Assembly: GCF_015351235.1 (NCBI RefSeq)
Contig: NZ_JADKSJ010000001.1
Span: 744,001-808,000, forward strand
Origin: Plantibacter sp. VKM Ac-2880
GTDB lineage: Bacteria; Actinomycetota; Actinomycetes; Actinomycetales; Microbacteriaceae
DNA length: 64,000 nucleotides
Direction: 5' to 3'
Below, piece after piece: positions 15,031 through 23,460 of the stretch (position 1 is its first letter; each line of letters begins with the position of its first letter). The notes below the pieces were generated by a model. That model saw nothing but the letters and a program-made list of their open reading frames with translations. It did no database searches and had not been told where the DNA came from. Both the position numbers and the translations under genes were made by a program.

Positions 15031-16299
15031 TTAGAACGGCGCGGGGTCTGGCGCTGTGCGGTGGTGTTTGCCGTCGGGTGTGGTCCAGTCGAGCACGCCG
15101 CCGGGGCCATGGTCGAGGTTCCAGCCCGGCAGGTGCTTCATCCGGTGGTGATGGCGGCAGAGGCAGGCGAGATTCCCGATGTCTGTCGTTCCGCCGTCTT
15201 GCCAGGCGACCGAGTGATCGAGGTCGCATGCTCTGGCGCGTCTCCCGCAGCCGGGTGCGCGACAGGTGCCGTCTCGGAGGCGCACCGCCCGCTGCAGGTC
15301 GGCGGGAACGCGATACTGGCCGCGGCCAACGGAGAGGACAGCGCCGGTTTCCGGTTGGACGAGGATCCGGGTCAGGCTGGGCGCGTTGACCGCGATGCGG
15401 GCTGCGGTCTCGGGATCGATCGGCCCGTACCCGTCGAGCGTTGCGGGTGCGTCGGAGACGCCGGCCATGCTGAGCGCGGGGACGGTGATCTGCACGGTCG
15501 GCTTAATGTGCTCCTGGACCTCGATCGGGTGCGGGAGGACGGGGTTCGAGGCAACGTCATCTGGGGTGACACCGGCGAGGGCCAGTGCCGCGAGGGCGTC
15601 GGCTTGGAGCTGGCCGCACGTGCGGGCGTCGCCGGCTTTGCGTGATTCGGCCGCCGCGGCCTCGAGGCGCTCGACGATGCCCTGCGCGATGGGCGCGGTG
15701 GTGAAGAGGTGGACCCATGCCATACCGTCCGAGGCGGGCTCGAACTCGACGCGGCGGTCCGCTTCGGAACGGACCGCGCGGGCGGTGATGGACTCCGGGT
15801 GGAGTCGCTCGCGGAGGTCTTTCGCGCGCTTCTTCAGGCGGGCGGCGGTCGATCGCTCGGCAAGGGGGAGCACCTCGGCGAGGAACGAAGCGCGACCGGC
15901 GGTGGGCACCTCGCGGAGTTGGTCGGTGATCGTGCGCGCGTGCCGGCCCGAGATGCGGCCAGTCTCGAGCGCGGCCAGGACGGTGGGCGCCTCGCTCACC
16001 AGCCGCTCGGCATCGTCCGTCGCCTGCAGGACCGTCCGCTCCGAAGAACGCGTCGCCATCGCGAGCATCGCGCACGTCGAGCGGCGCGACAGCGCGCGCC
16101 GCTCGGCTGGTGGATAGATCGCCGGGACGACGGCGTCCGCGAGCGCATCCGCATACGCGGCCGAGCGGGCGAGCAATCGCGCTTCACGCGCGTCGAGCAC
16201 GGCGCGCAGTCGACTGATCTCCGCGTACTCATCCGAGAACTCGGCGAGGCGCGCGGCGTATTCGTCGCTCGCGCGGGCCGCGGTGGGGGTCTCGGTCAT
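15031..16299 (-). CDS. DUF222 and HNH endonuclease domain protein
   Basis: 422 aa. An N-terminal DUF222 region (~20-320) includes R-S-S-E-R-T-V and G-R-I-S-G-R-H-A-R-T-I-T. A C-terminal HNH nuclease (~350-410) shows C-R-A-P-G-C, D-L-D-H-S-V-A-W, G-N-L-A-C-L-C-R-H-H-H and K-H. Such genes are repeated in Microbacteriaceae genomes and the substrate is unknown. The start (M-T-E-T-P) follows a TGGAG motif; the frame stays open further upstream only because it runs into REP repeats. The gene is isolated and flanked on both sides by REP-like elements. Confidence 0.88.
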   Translation of the reverse strand: MTETPTAARASDEYAARLAEFSDEYAEISRLRAVLDAREARLLARSAAYADALADAVVPAIYPPAERRALSRRSTCAMLAMATRSSERTVLQATDDAERLVSEAPTVLAALETGRISGRHARTITDQLREVPTAGRASFLAEVLPLAERSTAARLKKRAKDLRERLHPESITARAVRSEADRRVEFEPASDGMAWVHLFTTAPIAQGIVERLEAAAAESRKAGDARTCGQLQADALAALALAGVTPDDVASNPVLPHPIEVQEHIKPTVQITVPALSMAGVSDAPATLDGYGPIDPETAARIAVNAPSLTRILVQPETGAVLSVGRGQYRVPADLQRAVRLRDGTCRAPGCGRRARACDLDHSVAWQDGGTTDIGNLACLCRHHHRMKHLPGWNLDHGPGGVLDWTTPDGKHHRTAPDPAPF

Positions 16300-16370
16300 G
16301 ACTCCAGTCCACCATGGACCACTGACATTCCAGATGCTGAGCGGGGGCGGATGTGGAGGCATCTCTGTGA

Positions 16371-16640
16371 GCACTTCGACAAGCTCAGTGACCGGGGCTG
16401 GTTGGCGGGGTTTTGTCGGGTCCGGGGCTTGTCGTGCGGCGCACTTCGACAAGCTCAGTGACCGGGGCTGGTTGGCGGGGTTTTGTCGGGTCCGGGGCCT
16501 GTCGCGCGGAGCACTTCGACAAGCTCAGTGACCGGGGCTGGTCGGCGGGGTTCTGTCGGGTGGCGAGCCTGCCGCTCGGCGCACTTCGACAGGCTCAGTG
16601 ACCAGATGGGGCTCAGTGACCGGGGCTGGTTGGTGGGACT
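16371..16640. repeat. 70-bp tandem repeat array of REP-like units
   Basis: Units begin GCACTTCGACAAGCTCAGTG at 16371, 16441, 16511 and 16581, an exact 70-bp period. The first three are nearly complete, the fourth is truncated, and a further fragment follows at about 16611-16635. Each unit carries the palindromic CTTCGACAAGCTCAG core plus a G/T-rich arm (GGGGCTGGTTGGCGGGG). With flanks, the intergenic region 16300-16682 contains no gene. Confidence 0.92.
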
Positions 16641-16682
16641 CGTCGACGGTGCGACAGGCCCTGAAGCCGCCACCGCCTCCGA

Positions 16683-17114
16683 TCAGACGGCTCGAGCCAG
16701 CAGCTCCGTGACCCGCTTCGCGACGGCGTCGTTCCAGGCGGTGATGCCGAACGCGGTCGGCCACATCTCGCCGTCGTCGAGCTTCGCCGAGTCGTTGAAC
16801 CCGAGGGTCGCGTAGCGCGCCTTGAATTTCGCCGCGGCCTGGAAGAACACGACCGCCTTACCGTCGGCGCCGACGTAGGCGGGCATGCCGTACCAGGTCT
16901 TCGCAGCGAGACCGTAGTCGCCACCCATGATCAGCTCGTGCAGCGGCTCGGCGATCGCCCGGTCGGCGTCCTCCATGTCCGCGATCGCGTCGACGACACC
17001 CTGCAGCGCCTCCTCGCGGTTCGCCGCCGCCTTGAGCTCCTTCGCCCGCTCCTTCATCGCCGCACGCTCTTCAGCGCTGAATCCACTCTTCGTGCTCGAC
17101 TGCCGCTCGGCCAT
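16683..17114 (-). CDS. DUF1801 domain protein (iron chaperone-like)
   Basis: 143 aa. The first ~55 residues are a charged helix; residues ~55-140 match DUF1801/YdhG, with G-M-P-A-Y-V-G, V-V-F-F-Q-A-A-A-K-F-K-A-R-Y-A-T-L-G-F and the C-terminal helix. The fold is related to frataxin-like iron-binding proteins; the function in actinobacteria is unproven. The start has GGAAGGA about 9 nt upstream. It is the first gene beyond the 70-bp repeat array. Confidence 0.82.
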   Translation of the reverse strand: MAERQSSTKSGFSAEERAAMKERAKELKAAANREEALQGVVDAIADMEDADRAIAEPLHELIMGGDYGLAAKTWYGMPAYVGADGKAVVFFQAAAKFKARYATLGFNDSAKLDDGEMWPTAFGITAWNDAVAKRVTELLARAV

Positions 17115-17193
17115 CTCGACGTCCTTCCGCTCTGGGTTGTGGTCCGCCTCTCACGGTAGCCCGGCGAGCCCCACGGCGCTGCTCGAATCCCGC

Positions 17194-17841
17194 TCAGTCG
17201 TCCAGCGCCCCCGGGCCGAGCACCGACTCCACGATGACACGGATGGCGTAGGCACTCGTCTCGGCGAGGTCGACGTCGGCGGGGTCGATGAGCCACTGCA
17301 CCTGCAGGCCGTCCATGACCGCCAGGATCGACGCCGCAGCACGATGGATCGTCTCGGGCGCGTCGACGCCGCGCTCAGCACACACCGCCTGGAACGCCTC
17401 GGCGATCTCACGCCGCAGGGTCCGATAGCGGTCGTCGAAGTAGTGTCTGGCCGGGTGGTCCTCCGTCACCGACTCCGCGGACAGGACGACGAACGCCTGC
17501 ACGATCCCCGCCCGCTGCGCGTTCGTCGCCGCCGTACGGATGAGGTGCTTGAACAGTTCGATGCCGCCCGGGATGTGCTGGTCGTCGAGGTTCTCGACGT
17601 CGGTCGCATCGCGGTAGCTGAGCACCTCGAGGAGCAACTGGTCCTTCGAGCCGAAGTGGTGCAGGATGCCGGCCGGCGTCATGTCGACGAGTTCCGCGAT
17701 GTCGATGAGCGTGCCGTTCGCGTACCCCTTCGCACCGAAGACGTCGAGCGCCGACCGCACGACCTCCGCCCGTCGCGCGACCGTCGCGGGACGCGGCTGC
17801 GGTTGTCGCTTCACCGTGCTGGGTCGTTTCACAGTGGTCAT
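17194..17841 (-). CDS. TetR/AcrR family transcriptional regulator of the ABC-GH3 operon
   Basis: 215 aa. A basic N-terminal tail precedes the TetR helix-turn-helix (~25-70; G-Y-A-N-G-T-L-I-D-I-A-E-L-V-D-M-T-P-A-G-I-L-H-H-F-G-S-K-D-Q, here with hyphens to show spacing). The remainder is the ligand-binding dimerisation domain. It is transcribed divergently from the transporter operon at 17974, and a perfect palindrome in the shared region is its probable operator. The ligand is likely a transported sugar or aglycone. Only a weak Shine-Dalgarno precedes the ATG. Confidence 0.88.
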   Translation of the reverse strand: MTTVKRPSTVKRQPQPRPATVARRAEVVRSALDVFGAKGYANGTLIDIAELVDMTPAGILHHFGSKDQLLLEVLSYRDATDVENLDDQHIPGGIELFKHLIRTAATNAQRAGIVQAFVVLSAESVTEDHPARHYFDDRYRTLRREIAEAFQAVCAERGVDAPETIHRAAASILAVMDGLQVQWLIDPADVDLAETSAYAIRVIVESVLGPGALDD

Positions 17842-17886
17842 GCCGTCCGTTCCGCGATGAGCCTCGATGCGGAGAGGATACCGCGC

Positions 17887-17915
17887 TTGCCAACTTACTG
17901 AATGGTCAGTAAGTT
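17887..17915 (+). promoter_or_regulatory. Promoter and TetR operator for the ABC-GH3 operon
   Basis: TTGCCA (17887-17892), a 17-nt spacer and TAAGTT (17910-17915) make a good promoter toward 17974. A perfect inverted repeat, AACTTACTGA-N4-TCAGTAAGTT (17892-17915), covers the entire spacer and the -10. TetR binding here would occlude RNA polymerase and also block the divergent tetR gene. Confidence 0.85.
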
Positions 17916-17973
17916 ATCACCGAATCCCGACTTGCGCCGCACTGCCGCAGCGCACACCCAAGAGGAGAAAGCG

Positions 17974-19632
17974 ATGAAGCTGAGAACCCCACTGCTGGCC
18001 GCGTTCGCGGCCACAGCCCTGCTGCTCACCGGATGCACCGGTGGCGGCGGGTCGAGCGACGGCCCCGAGAAGGGTGCCGCACTGACGATCGCGAAGCCCG
18101 ACGGCTCGATCGCCACCGAGTCCAACAACCCCTACGTCGGCGACTCGTCCGCCATGAAACTCGGGTACATCAACGCGATCCTCGAGCCGCTCGCGATCAT
18201 CAACCTCGTCGACCCGAGCGCCGAGGCCAAGCCGTGGCTCGCGTCCGAGATCGCCTGGACCGACGACTACACCTCCGTCGCCCTGACCGCTCGCGACGGC
18301 GTCACCTGGAACGACGGCGAGGCGTTCAGCGCCGACGACATCGCCTTCACCTTCCAGCAGTTCATCGACCACCCCGAGCTCGACAACTCGGCCCTCGGAC
18401 TCACCGGCGTCGCGACCGAGGGCGACACCGTCACCCTGTCGTTCACGAACCCGATGTTCGTGAAGCAGGACAAGGTCCTCCTCAAGCAGATCGTCCCGAA
18501 GCACATCTGGGAGTCCGTCGACGACCCGGCCACCTTCGAGAACCCCGAGCCCGTCGGCACCGGCCCGTACACGCTGACGAGCTTCAGCACGGAGAGCGTC
18601 GAACTCTCCGCCCGCGACGACTACTGGGGCGAGCAGCCGGCCGTGCCGACGCTGTACTACGTCTCGTACAACGACAACACGGCCCTCACCACGGCCCTCG
18701 CGAACGGCGACGCCGACTGGGCGCAGGCCTTCATCCCGAACGTGCAGTCCGCATACCTCGACAAGGACAAGGAGCACAACGTCTACTGGGCGGCCGCCGG
18801 TCTCGCCGTCGACGCGATGTTCGTGAACACGCAGACGAAGCCCTTCAACGACCCCGCGTTCCGGCAGGCCGTCAACCTCGTCATCGACCGCGAACAGCAC
18901 CAGCAGATCGCCCGCGAGGGCGGCGTCCCGGAGCTCAGCTCGGTCACCGGACTGCCGACACCGGCCGGCGACGCGTTCATCCCCGCCGAGTTCCAGGGCG
19001 AGGACTACACCGTCGACGCGAAGGCCGCGAAGCAGGTCCTGACCGACGCCGGGTACACCTGGAACGACGACGTGCTCACCGACCCCTCGGGCGAGGTCGT
19101 CACCTTCACCCTGTCCGTCCCGCAGGGGTGGAACGACTACGTCACCGGCATCAGCCTCATCGCCGACTCGGTGAAGTCGCTCGGGGTCACCGCCACCGTC
19201 GACACCCCCGACCAGGACACCTGGTGGGCGGCGAAGTCGGACGGCGACTTCCAGGCGATCCTCCACTGGACCGACACCGGCTCGACGCCGTACGACCTGT
19301 ACTCCGACATCATGGACGGCCGCTGGCTCGTCGCCGAGGGTGAGGCCGCCGACTTCAACTTCGGCCGCTACGACAGCCCCGAGGCCACCGCGGCGCTCTC
19401 GGCCTACGCCAACGCGACGGACGACGCCACGCGGGCCGCAGCGCTCGAGACGGTCCAGAAGCTGTTCGTCTCCGACGTCCCCGCGATGCCGATCGGCACG
19501 CGCCCGTTCATCGGTTCGTACAACACCCGCAACTACACCGGGTGGCCGAGCGAGGACGACCCGTACGCCCCGGCCGACCCGACGCAGCCGACCGCCGTGT
19601 ACATCCTCACGCAGCTCAAGGCCGCGAAGTAG
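17974..19632 (+). CDS. ABC transporter substrate-binding lipoprotein (SBP family 5)
   Basis: 552 aa. A lipoprotein signal ends in L-L-L-T-G-C with lipid-anchored Cys21. The mature part belongs to the DppA/OppA (SBP_bac_5) family: W-L-A-S-E-I-A-W-T-D-D-Y near 70, D-G-V-T-W-N-D-G-E-A-F-S-A-D-D-I, and G-T-G-P-Y-T-L near 200. Family members bind peptides, nickel or oligosaccharides. The beta-glucosidase in the same operon favours an oligosaccharide or glycoside ligand, by inference. Strong Shine-Dalgarno (AGAGGAG) before the ATG; the leader starts at the TetR-controlled promoter. A stem-loop follows the stop. Confidence 0.93.
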   Translation: MKLRTPLLAAFAATALLLTGCTGGGGSSDGPEKGAALTIAKPDGSIATESNNPYVGDSSAMKLGYINAILEPLAIINLVDPSAEAKPWLASEIAWTDDYTSVALTARDGVTWNDGEAFSADDIAFTFQQFIDHPELDNSALGLTGVATEGDTVTLSFTNPMFVKQDKVLLKQIVPKHIWESVDDPATFENPEPVGTGPYTLTSFSTESVELSARDDYWGEQPAVPTLYYVSYNDNTALTTALANGDADWAQAFIPNVQSAYLDKDKEHNVYWAAAGLAVDAMFVNTQTKPFNDPAFRQAVNLVIDREQHQQIAREGGVPELSSVTGLPTPAGDAFIPAEFQGEDYTVDAKAAKQVLTDAGYTWNDDVLTDPSGEVVTFTLSVPQGWNDYVTGISLIADSVKSLGVTATVDTPDQDTWWAAKSDGDFQAILHWTDTGSTPYDLYSDIMDGRWLVAEGEAADFNFGRYDSPEATAALSAYANATDDATRAAALETVQKLFVSDVPAMPIGTRPFIGSYNTRNYTGWPSEDDPYAPADPTQPTAVYILTQLKAAK

Positions 19633-19647
19633 GGGTACCCACACACC

Positions 19648-19679
19648 GACGGGCGGGGCGCTCATCCGCCCCGCCCGTC
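19648..19679 (+). terminator. Intercistronic stem-loop after the binding-protein gene
   Basis: 13-bp perfect stem (19648-19660 / 19667-19679) with a 6-nt loop, between the substrate-binding gene and the ATPase gene. In ABC operons such hairpins usually cause partial termination or protect the upstream mRNA, giving more binding protein than membrane components. Confidence 0.7.
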
Positions 19680-19717
19680 ACCTCCCGCATCTCATCAGCA
19701 CAGAACGGACTCACGCA

Positions 19718-20569
19718 GTGACCAACGACGACCTGCTGACAGTGTCCAACTTCAGCGTCACCTACGACGTCGAACCCCCGGTCGAAGCCGTGCGCGACGT
19801 CTCGCTCACCCTTCGTCGCGGCGAGATCCTCGGCCTGGCCGGTGAATCCGGTTGTGGCAAGACGACCCTCGCCTATGGCCTGCAACGGCTCCTCAAACCA
19901 CCGGCCGTCATCACGGGTGGCAGCGCCGTCTTCCACGACGAATCGGGCGAGGACGTCGACCTCGGCACGCTCGGCGAGGAGGAGATGCGCGCGTTCCGCT
20001 GGGACAAGGCCTCCATGGTGTTCCAGGGCGCGATGAACGCCCTGAACCCGGTGACCTCGATCGGCCGCCAGTTGGACGACGTCTTCACCACCCACCGCCG
20101 AGGGATGACCCGGCCCGAGCGCCGGGAGGAGACCGGCAAGCTGCTCGACATCGTCGGCGTCGGCCGCGACCGGCTGAAGTCCTACCCGCACGAACTCTCC
20201 GGCGGCATGCGCCAGCGCGTCATGATCGCGATGGCACTCGCCCTGAAGCCGCAGCTCATGATCATGGACGAGCCGACCACCGCGCTCGACGTGCTCGTGC
20301 AGCGCGAGATCCTCCAGCAGATCTCCGAGCTGCGCACCGAGTTCGGCTTCTCCGTCATCTTCATCACCCACGACCTGCCGTTGCTCCTCGAGATCTCCGA
20401 CCGCATCGCCGTCATGCGCGCCGGCCGCCTCGTCGAGATCGACACGGCCGAGCGCATCTACCGTCAGGCGAAGGACCCGTACACCCGGAAGCTCCTCGCC
20501 TCCTTCCCGAGCCTCACCGGCGAACGCGGCGACTTCGTCCGCGGCGCACAGACCGGAGTGACCGCATGA
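19718..20569 (+). CDS. ABC transporter ATP-binding protein (DppD/OppD-like)
   Basis: 283 aa. Walker [10 protein letters not shown] (~44-52), signature L-S-G-G-M-R-Q-R-V (~155), Walker [13 protein letters not shown], and H-loop I-T-H-D are present. It is shorter than typical DppD: the C-terminal oligopeptide-transporter extension with the usual Cys-rich cluster is missing and only [10 protein letters not shown] remains. GTG start; the frame extends upstream but without similarity. It overlaps the next ATPase gene by 4 bp (ATGA). Confidence 0.92.
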   Translation: MTNDDLLTVSNFSVTYDVEPPVEAVRDVSLTLRRGEILGLAGESGCGKTTLAYGLQRLLKPPAVITGGSAVFHDESGEDVDLGTLGEEEMRAFRWDKASMVFQGAMNALNPVTSIGRQLDDVFTTHRRGMTRPERREETGKLLDIVGVGRDRLKSYPHELSGGMRQRVMIAMALALKPQLMIMDEPTTALDVLVQREILQQISELRTEFGFSVIFITHDLPLLLEISDRIAVMRAGRLVEIDTAERIYRQAKDPYTRKLLASFPSLTGERGDFVRGAQTGVTA

Positions 20570-21381
20570 CCACCCTCGAGTTCTCCCACGTCTCCAAGCG
20601 CTACCGGGTGCGCGGCTCCGGCCACATGCTCGCACTCGACGACGTGAGCTTCACCCTGCGCTCCGGCCAGACCCTCGCGCTCGTCGGGCAGTCCGGCAGC
20701 GGCAAGTCCACGATCGCGAAGATCCTCACCCAGTTGGAACGGGCGACGAGCGGCGACATCCTGCTCGACGGGAAGGCCATCCCACGGCGAGGTCGCGCAC
20801 TCCGCCGCTACCGGCAGCAGGTCCGCATGGTCTTCCAGGACCCGTTCGCCTCGCTGAACCCCTCGCACACGATCCGGCATCACCTGGAGCGTCCGCTGCG
20901 CCTCGACCACGTCGTGCCGGAGGCGGAGGTCGAAGACGAGGTGCACCGGCTCCTCGAGCGCGTGCAGCTCGACCCCGCCGGCACCATCGACCGGCGCCCA
21001 CACGAGCTGTCGGGCGGTCAGCGGCAGCGGGTCGCCATCGCCCGCGCGCTCGCCTCGCGACCCTCCCTGCTCATCGCCGACGAACCCGTCTCGATGCTCG
21101 ACGTCTCCATCCGACTCGGGGTCCTCAACCTGCTCGCCGAGTTGCAGCGCGAGTCGCAGCTGGGGGTCCTGTACATCACGCACGACCTCGCGACCGCGCG
21201 CCACTTCAGCGACGAGATCATGGTCCTGCACCACGGCGAGGTGGTCGAGCGCGGTCCCGCCGACGACGTCATCCTCCGCCCCCAGCACCCCTACACGCTC
21301 GCGCTGCGCAACGCGTCACCAGACCCGGACCGCCACTTCGCCGGCGAGCAGCTCTCCGAATCGGCAGGGAGCCGACCATGA
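20566..21381 (+). CDS. ABC transporter ATP-binding protein (DppF/OppF-like)
   Basis: 271 aa. Walker A G-Q-S-G-S-G-K-S-T (~41-49), Q-loop Q-D-P-F-A-S-L-N-P, signature L-S-G-G-Q-R-Q-R-V, Walker B L-L-I-A-D-E-P-V-S-M-L-D and I-T-H-D. It forms the ATPase heterodimer with the preceding gene. It is coupled at both ends by ATGA overlaps, with the upstream ATPase gene and with the permease gene at 21378. Confidence 0.93.
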   Translation: MTTLEFSHVSKRYRVRGSGHMLALDDVSFTLRSGQTLALVGQSGSGKSTIAKILTQLERATSGDILLDGKAIPRRGRALRRYRQQVRMVFQDPFASLNPSHTIRHHLERPLRLDHVVPEAEVEDEVHRLLERVQLDPAGTIDRRPHELSGGQRQRVAIARALASRPSLLIADEPVSMLDVSIRLGVLNLLAELQRESQLGVLYITHDLATARHFSDEIMVLHHGEVVERGPADDVILRPQHPYTLALRNASPDPDRHFAGEQLSESAGSRP

Positions 21382-22361
21382 CCTTCTTCCTCCGCCGCGC
21401 CGCCTTCTACGCGTTCACCGCCTGGGCCGCGATCACGATCAACTTCTTCCTGCCACGCATGCTCAAGGGCGACCCGGTGTCGGCGTACATCGCGAAGAAC
21501 CAGGGCCGCATCAGCCCCGAGGCCGCCGACTCGCTCCGCACCCTGTTCGGCCTCGACGCCGACAAGTCGCTGCTCGAGCAGTACCTCGACTACTGGCGGC
21601 TGCTCTTCTCGGGCGACCTCGGTCGGTCCTTCTCGAAGGGCCTCGCACCCGTCACCGACGTGATCGCGGCGGCGCTGCCCTGGACGGTCGGCCTCGTCGG
21701 CATCGCGACGATCCTCTCCTTCGTCCTCGGCACGTCCATCGGCGCCCTCATCGGCTGGCGGCGGGGGAGCAAGGCGGACTTCATCGTCCCGCTCTCCACC
21801 TTCTTCTCCACCGTGCCGTACTTCTGGATGGGACTCATCGCGATCGCGGTGTTCTCCACCCTCCTCGGCTGGTTCCCCGCCTCCCACGCCTACGGCAAGG
21901 GGTCGAGACCGGAGTTCACGCTCGACTTCATCGGGCAGGTGATCGCGCACGGCTTCCTCCCGGCGGCGACGATCGTGCTCGCCTCGCTCGGCGGGTGGAT
22001 CCTCGGCATGCGCAACATGATGGTGACCGTCCTCGACGAGGACTACGTCACGGTCGCGCAGGCGAAGGGCCTCCCCACCCGCCGGGTGCTCGTGGACTAC
22101 GCCGCCCGCAACGCGATGCTGCCGCAGCTGTCGAGCTTCGCGCTCTCGCTCGGCTTCATCGTCGGCGGCACGATCGTCATGGAGATGGTCTTCTCCTACC
22201 CGGGCGTCGGCAAACTCCTGCTCGACGCCACGACGGCGAAGGACTACCCGCTCATGCAGGGCCTGTTCCTCGTCATCACGCTCACCGTCCTCGTCGCGAA
22301 CATCCTGGCCGACGTCGCCTACGCGGTGCTCGACCCCCGCACCCGCCAGATGGAGTCCTGA
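21378..22361 (+). CDS. ABC transporter permease (DppB/OppB-like)
   Basis: 327 aa integral membrane protein with six predicted helices: one near residues 10-25, then a ~75-residue extracytoplasmic loop, then five between ~100 and 320. The EAA loop (V-A-Q-A-K-G-L-P-T-R-R-V-L-V-D-Y-A-A-R-N-A-M-L-P) at ~220-245 contacts the ATPases. Partner of the DppC-like permease that starts one base after its stop. Confidence 0.92.
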   Translation: MTFFLRRAAFYAFTAWAAITINFFLPRMLKGDPVSAYIAKNQGRISPEAADSLRTLFGLDADKSLLEQYLDYWRLLFSGDLGRSFSKGLAPVTDVIAAALPWTVGLVGIATILSFVLGTSIGALIGWRRGSKADFIVPLSTFFSTVPYFWMGLIAIAVFSTLLGWFPASHAYGKGSRPEFTLDFIGQVIAHGFLPAATIVLASLGGWILGMRNMMVTVLDEDYVTVAQAKGLPTRRVLVDYAARNAMLPQLSSFALSLGFIVGGTIVMEMVFSYPGVGKLLLDATTAKDYPLMQGLFLVITLTVLVANILADVAYAVLDPRTRQMES

Positions 22362-22362
22362 C

Positions 22363-23460
22363 ATGACCATCCCCACCACCCAGGCCGTCACTGCAGACGC
22401 CCGCGCCACGACCGAGGCCCTCGCCACCGCTCCGAAGCCGAACCCGCGAGGTCGCTCGTTGGGCGCCCGGTTCGGTGCGTCGTTCGCGATGTTCCGCAAC
22501 GGCAAGTCGATCACCGGCCTGTGCATCCTCGGGTTCTTCGTCCTCGTCGCGGTCTTCGGCGACCTGCTCGCCCCGTACGGACCGCTGGAGAAGGACTTCA
22601 CCGCGCTCCGGCAGGCGCCGTCGGCCGCGCATCTCCTCGGGACGACCCACATGGGCGAGGACGTCCTCAGCCAGCTCATCTACGGCACCCGCGGCGTTCT
22701 GGTCGTCGGGTTCCTGGCCGGGGTCTTCGCGACGATCATCGCGGTCGCCATCGGCGTCACCGCCGGGTACGTGTCCGGGTTCACGAGCGAGTCCTTGTCG
22801 GCCCTGACGAACGTGTTCCTCGTCATCCCCGGCCTGCCGCTCATGATCATCGTGGCGTCGCAGTACGACGACCCGAGCCTGTTCCTCATCGCCGGCGTGC
22901 TCGCCCTCACCGGGTGGGCGTGGGGCGGCCGGGTCCTCCGCGCGCAGACGATGTCTCTGCGGAACCGGGACTTCGTCCAGGCGGCGAAGGCGAACGGCGA
23001 GTCCCTCTTCCGGATCATCACCGTCGAGATGCTGCCGAACCTCACCGCCATCATCGCGTCGAGCTTCGTCGGCACGGTCACCGCGGCGGTCCTCGGCCTC
23101 ACCACGCTCGCCTTCATCGGTGTCATCCCCATCACGAACCTCAACTGGGGAACCATCCTGTTCTGGGCGCAGCAGAACGGCGCGTTCCCCGACTTCTGGT
23201 GGTGGTACGTGCCAGCCGGTGTGTGCATCGCGCTCCTCGGCGTCGCGCTGTCGCTCATCAACTTCGGCATCGACGAGTACGTCAACCCGCGGCTGCGGTC
23301 GGCGGGCGAGCGCGCCAGGGCGCTGCGGAAGCGCGGCATCAAGCCGGGGGCGAGCGTCACCGCCGTCCGTACCGAAGCGGTCACACGAGCCCGCACGACC
23401 CCGACGACCGACCGACCCGACACGACCGACCCCGAACGCGCTGGAGCGACCGAACGATGA
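22363..23460 (+). CDS. ABC transporter permease (DppC/OppC-like)
   Basis: 365 aa. A basic N-terminal region and first helix (~48-66) are followed by the permease core with the EAA loop (F-V-Q-A-A-K-A-N-G-E-S-L-F-R-I-I-T-V-E-M-L-P-N) near 205-227. The last ~45 residues are a long charged Thr/Arg/Asp-rich tail that seems dispensable. Its stop overlaps the ATG of the beta-glucosidase gene (ATGA), tying hydrolase and transporter expression together. Confidence 0.92.
   Translation: MTIPTTQAVTADARATTEALATAPKPNPRGRSLGARFGASFAMFRNGKSITGLCILGFFVLVAVFGDLLAPYGPLEKDFTALRQAPSAAHLLGTTHMGEDVLSQLIYGTRGVLVVGFLAGVFATIIAVAIGVTAGYVSGFTSESLSALTNVFLVIPGLPLMIIVASQYDDPSLFLIAGVLALTGWAWGGRVLRAQTMSLRNRDFVQAAKANGESLFRIITVEMLPNLTAIIASSFVGTVTAAVLGLTTLAFIGVIPITNLNWGTILFWAQQNGAFPDFWWWYVPAGVCIALLGVALSLINFGIDEYVNPRLRSAGERARALRKRGIKPGASVTAVRTEAVTRARTTPTTDRPDTTDPERAGATER

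Noticed and set aside
15031-16299. HNH gene as homing endonuclease or IS element
   Set aside because: DUF222-HNH architecture is a common chromosomal family; no intron, intein, terminal inverted repeats or target duplication are visible.
16371-16640. CRISPR array
   Set aside because: The 70-bp units are repeated in full, without unique spacers, and no cas genes are present; it is a tandem REP-like array.
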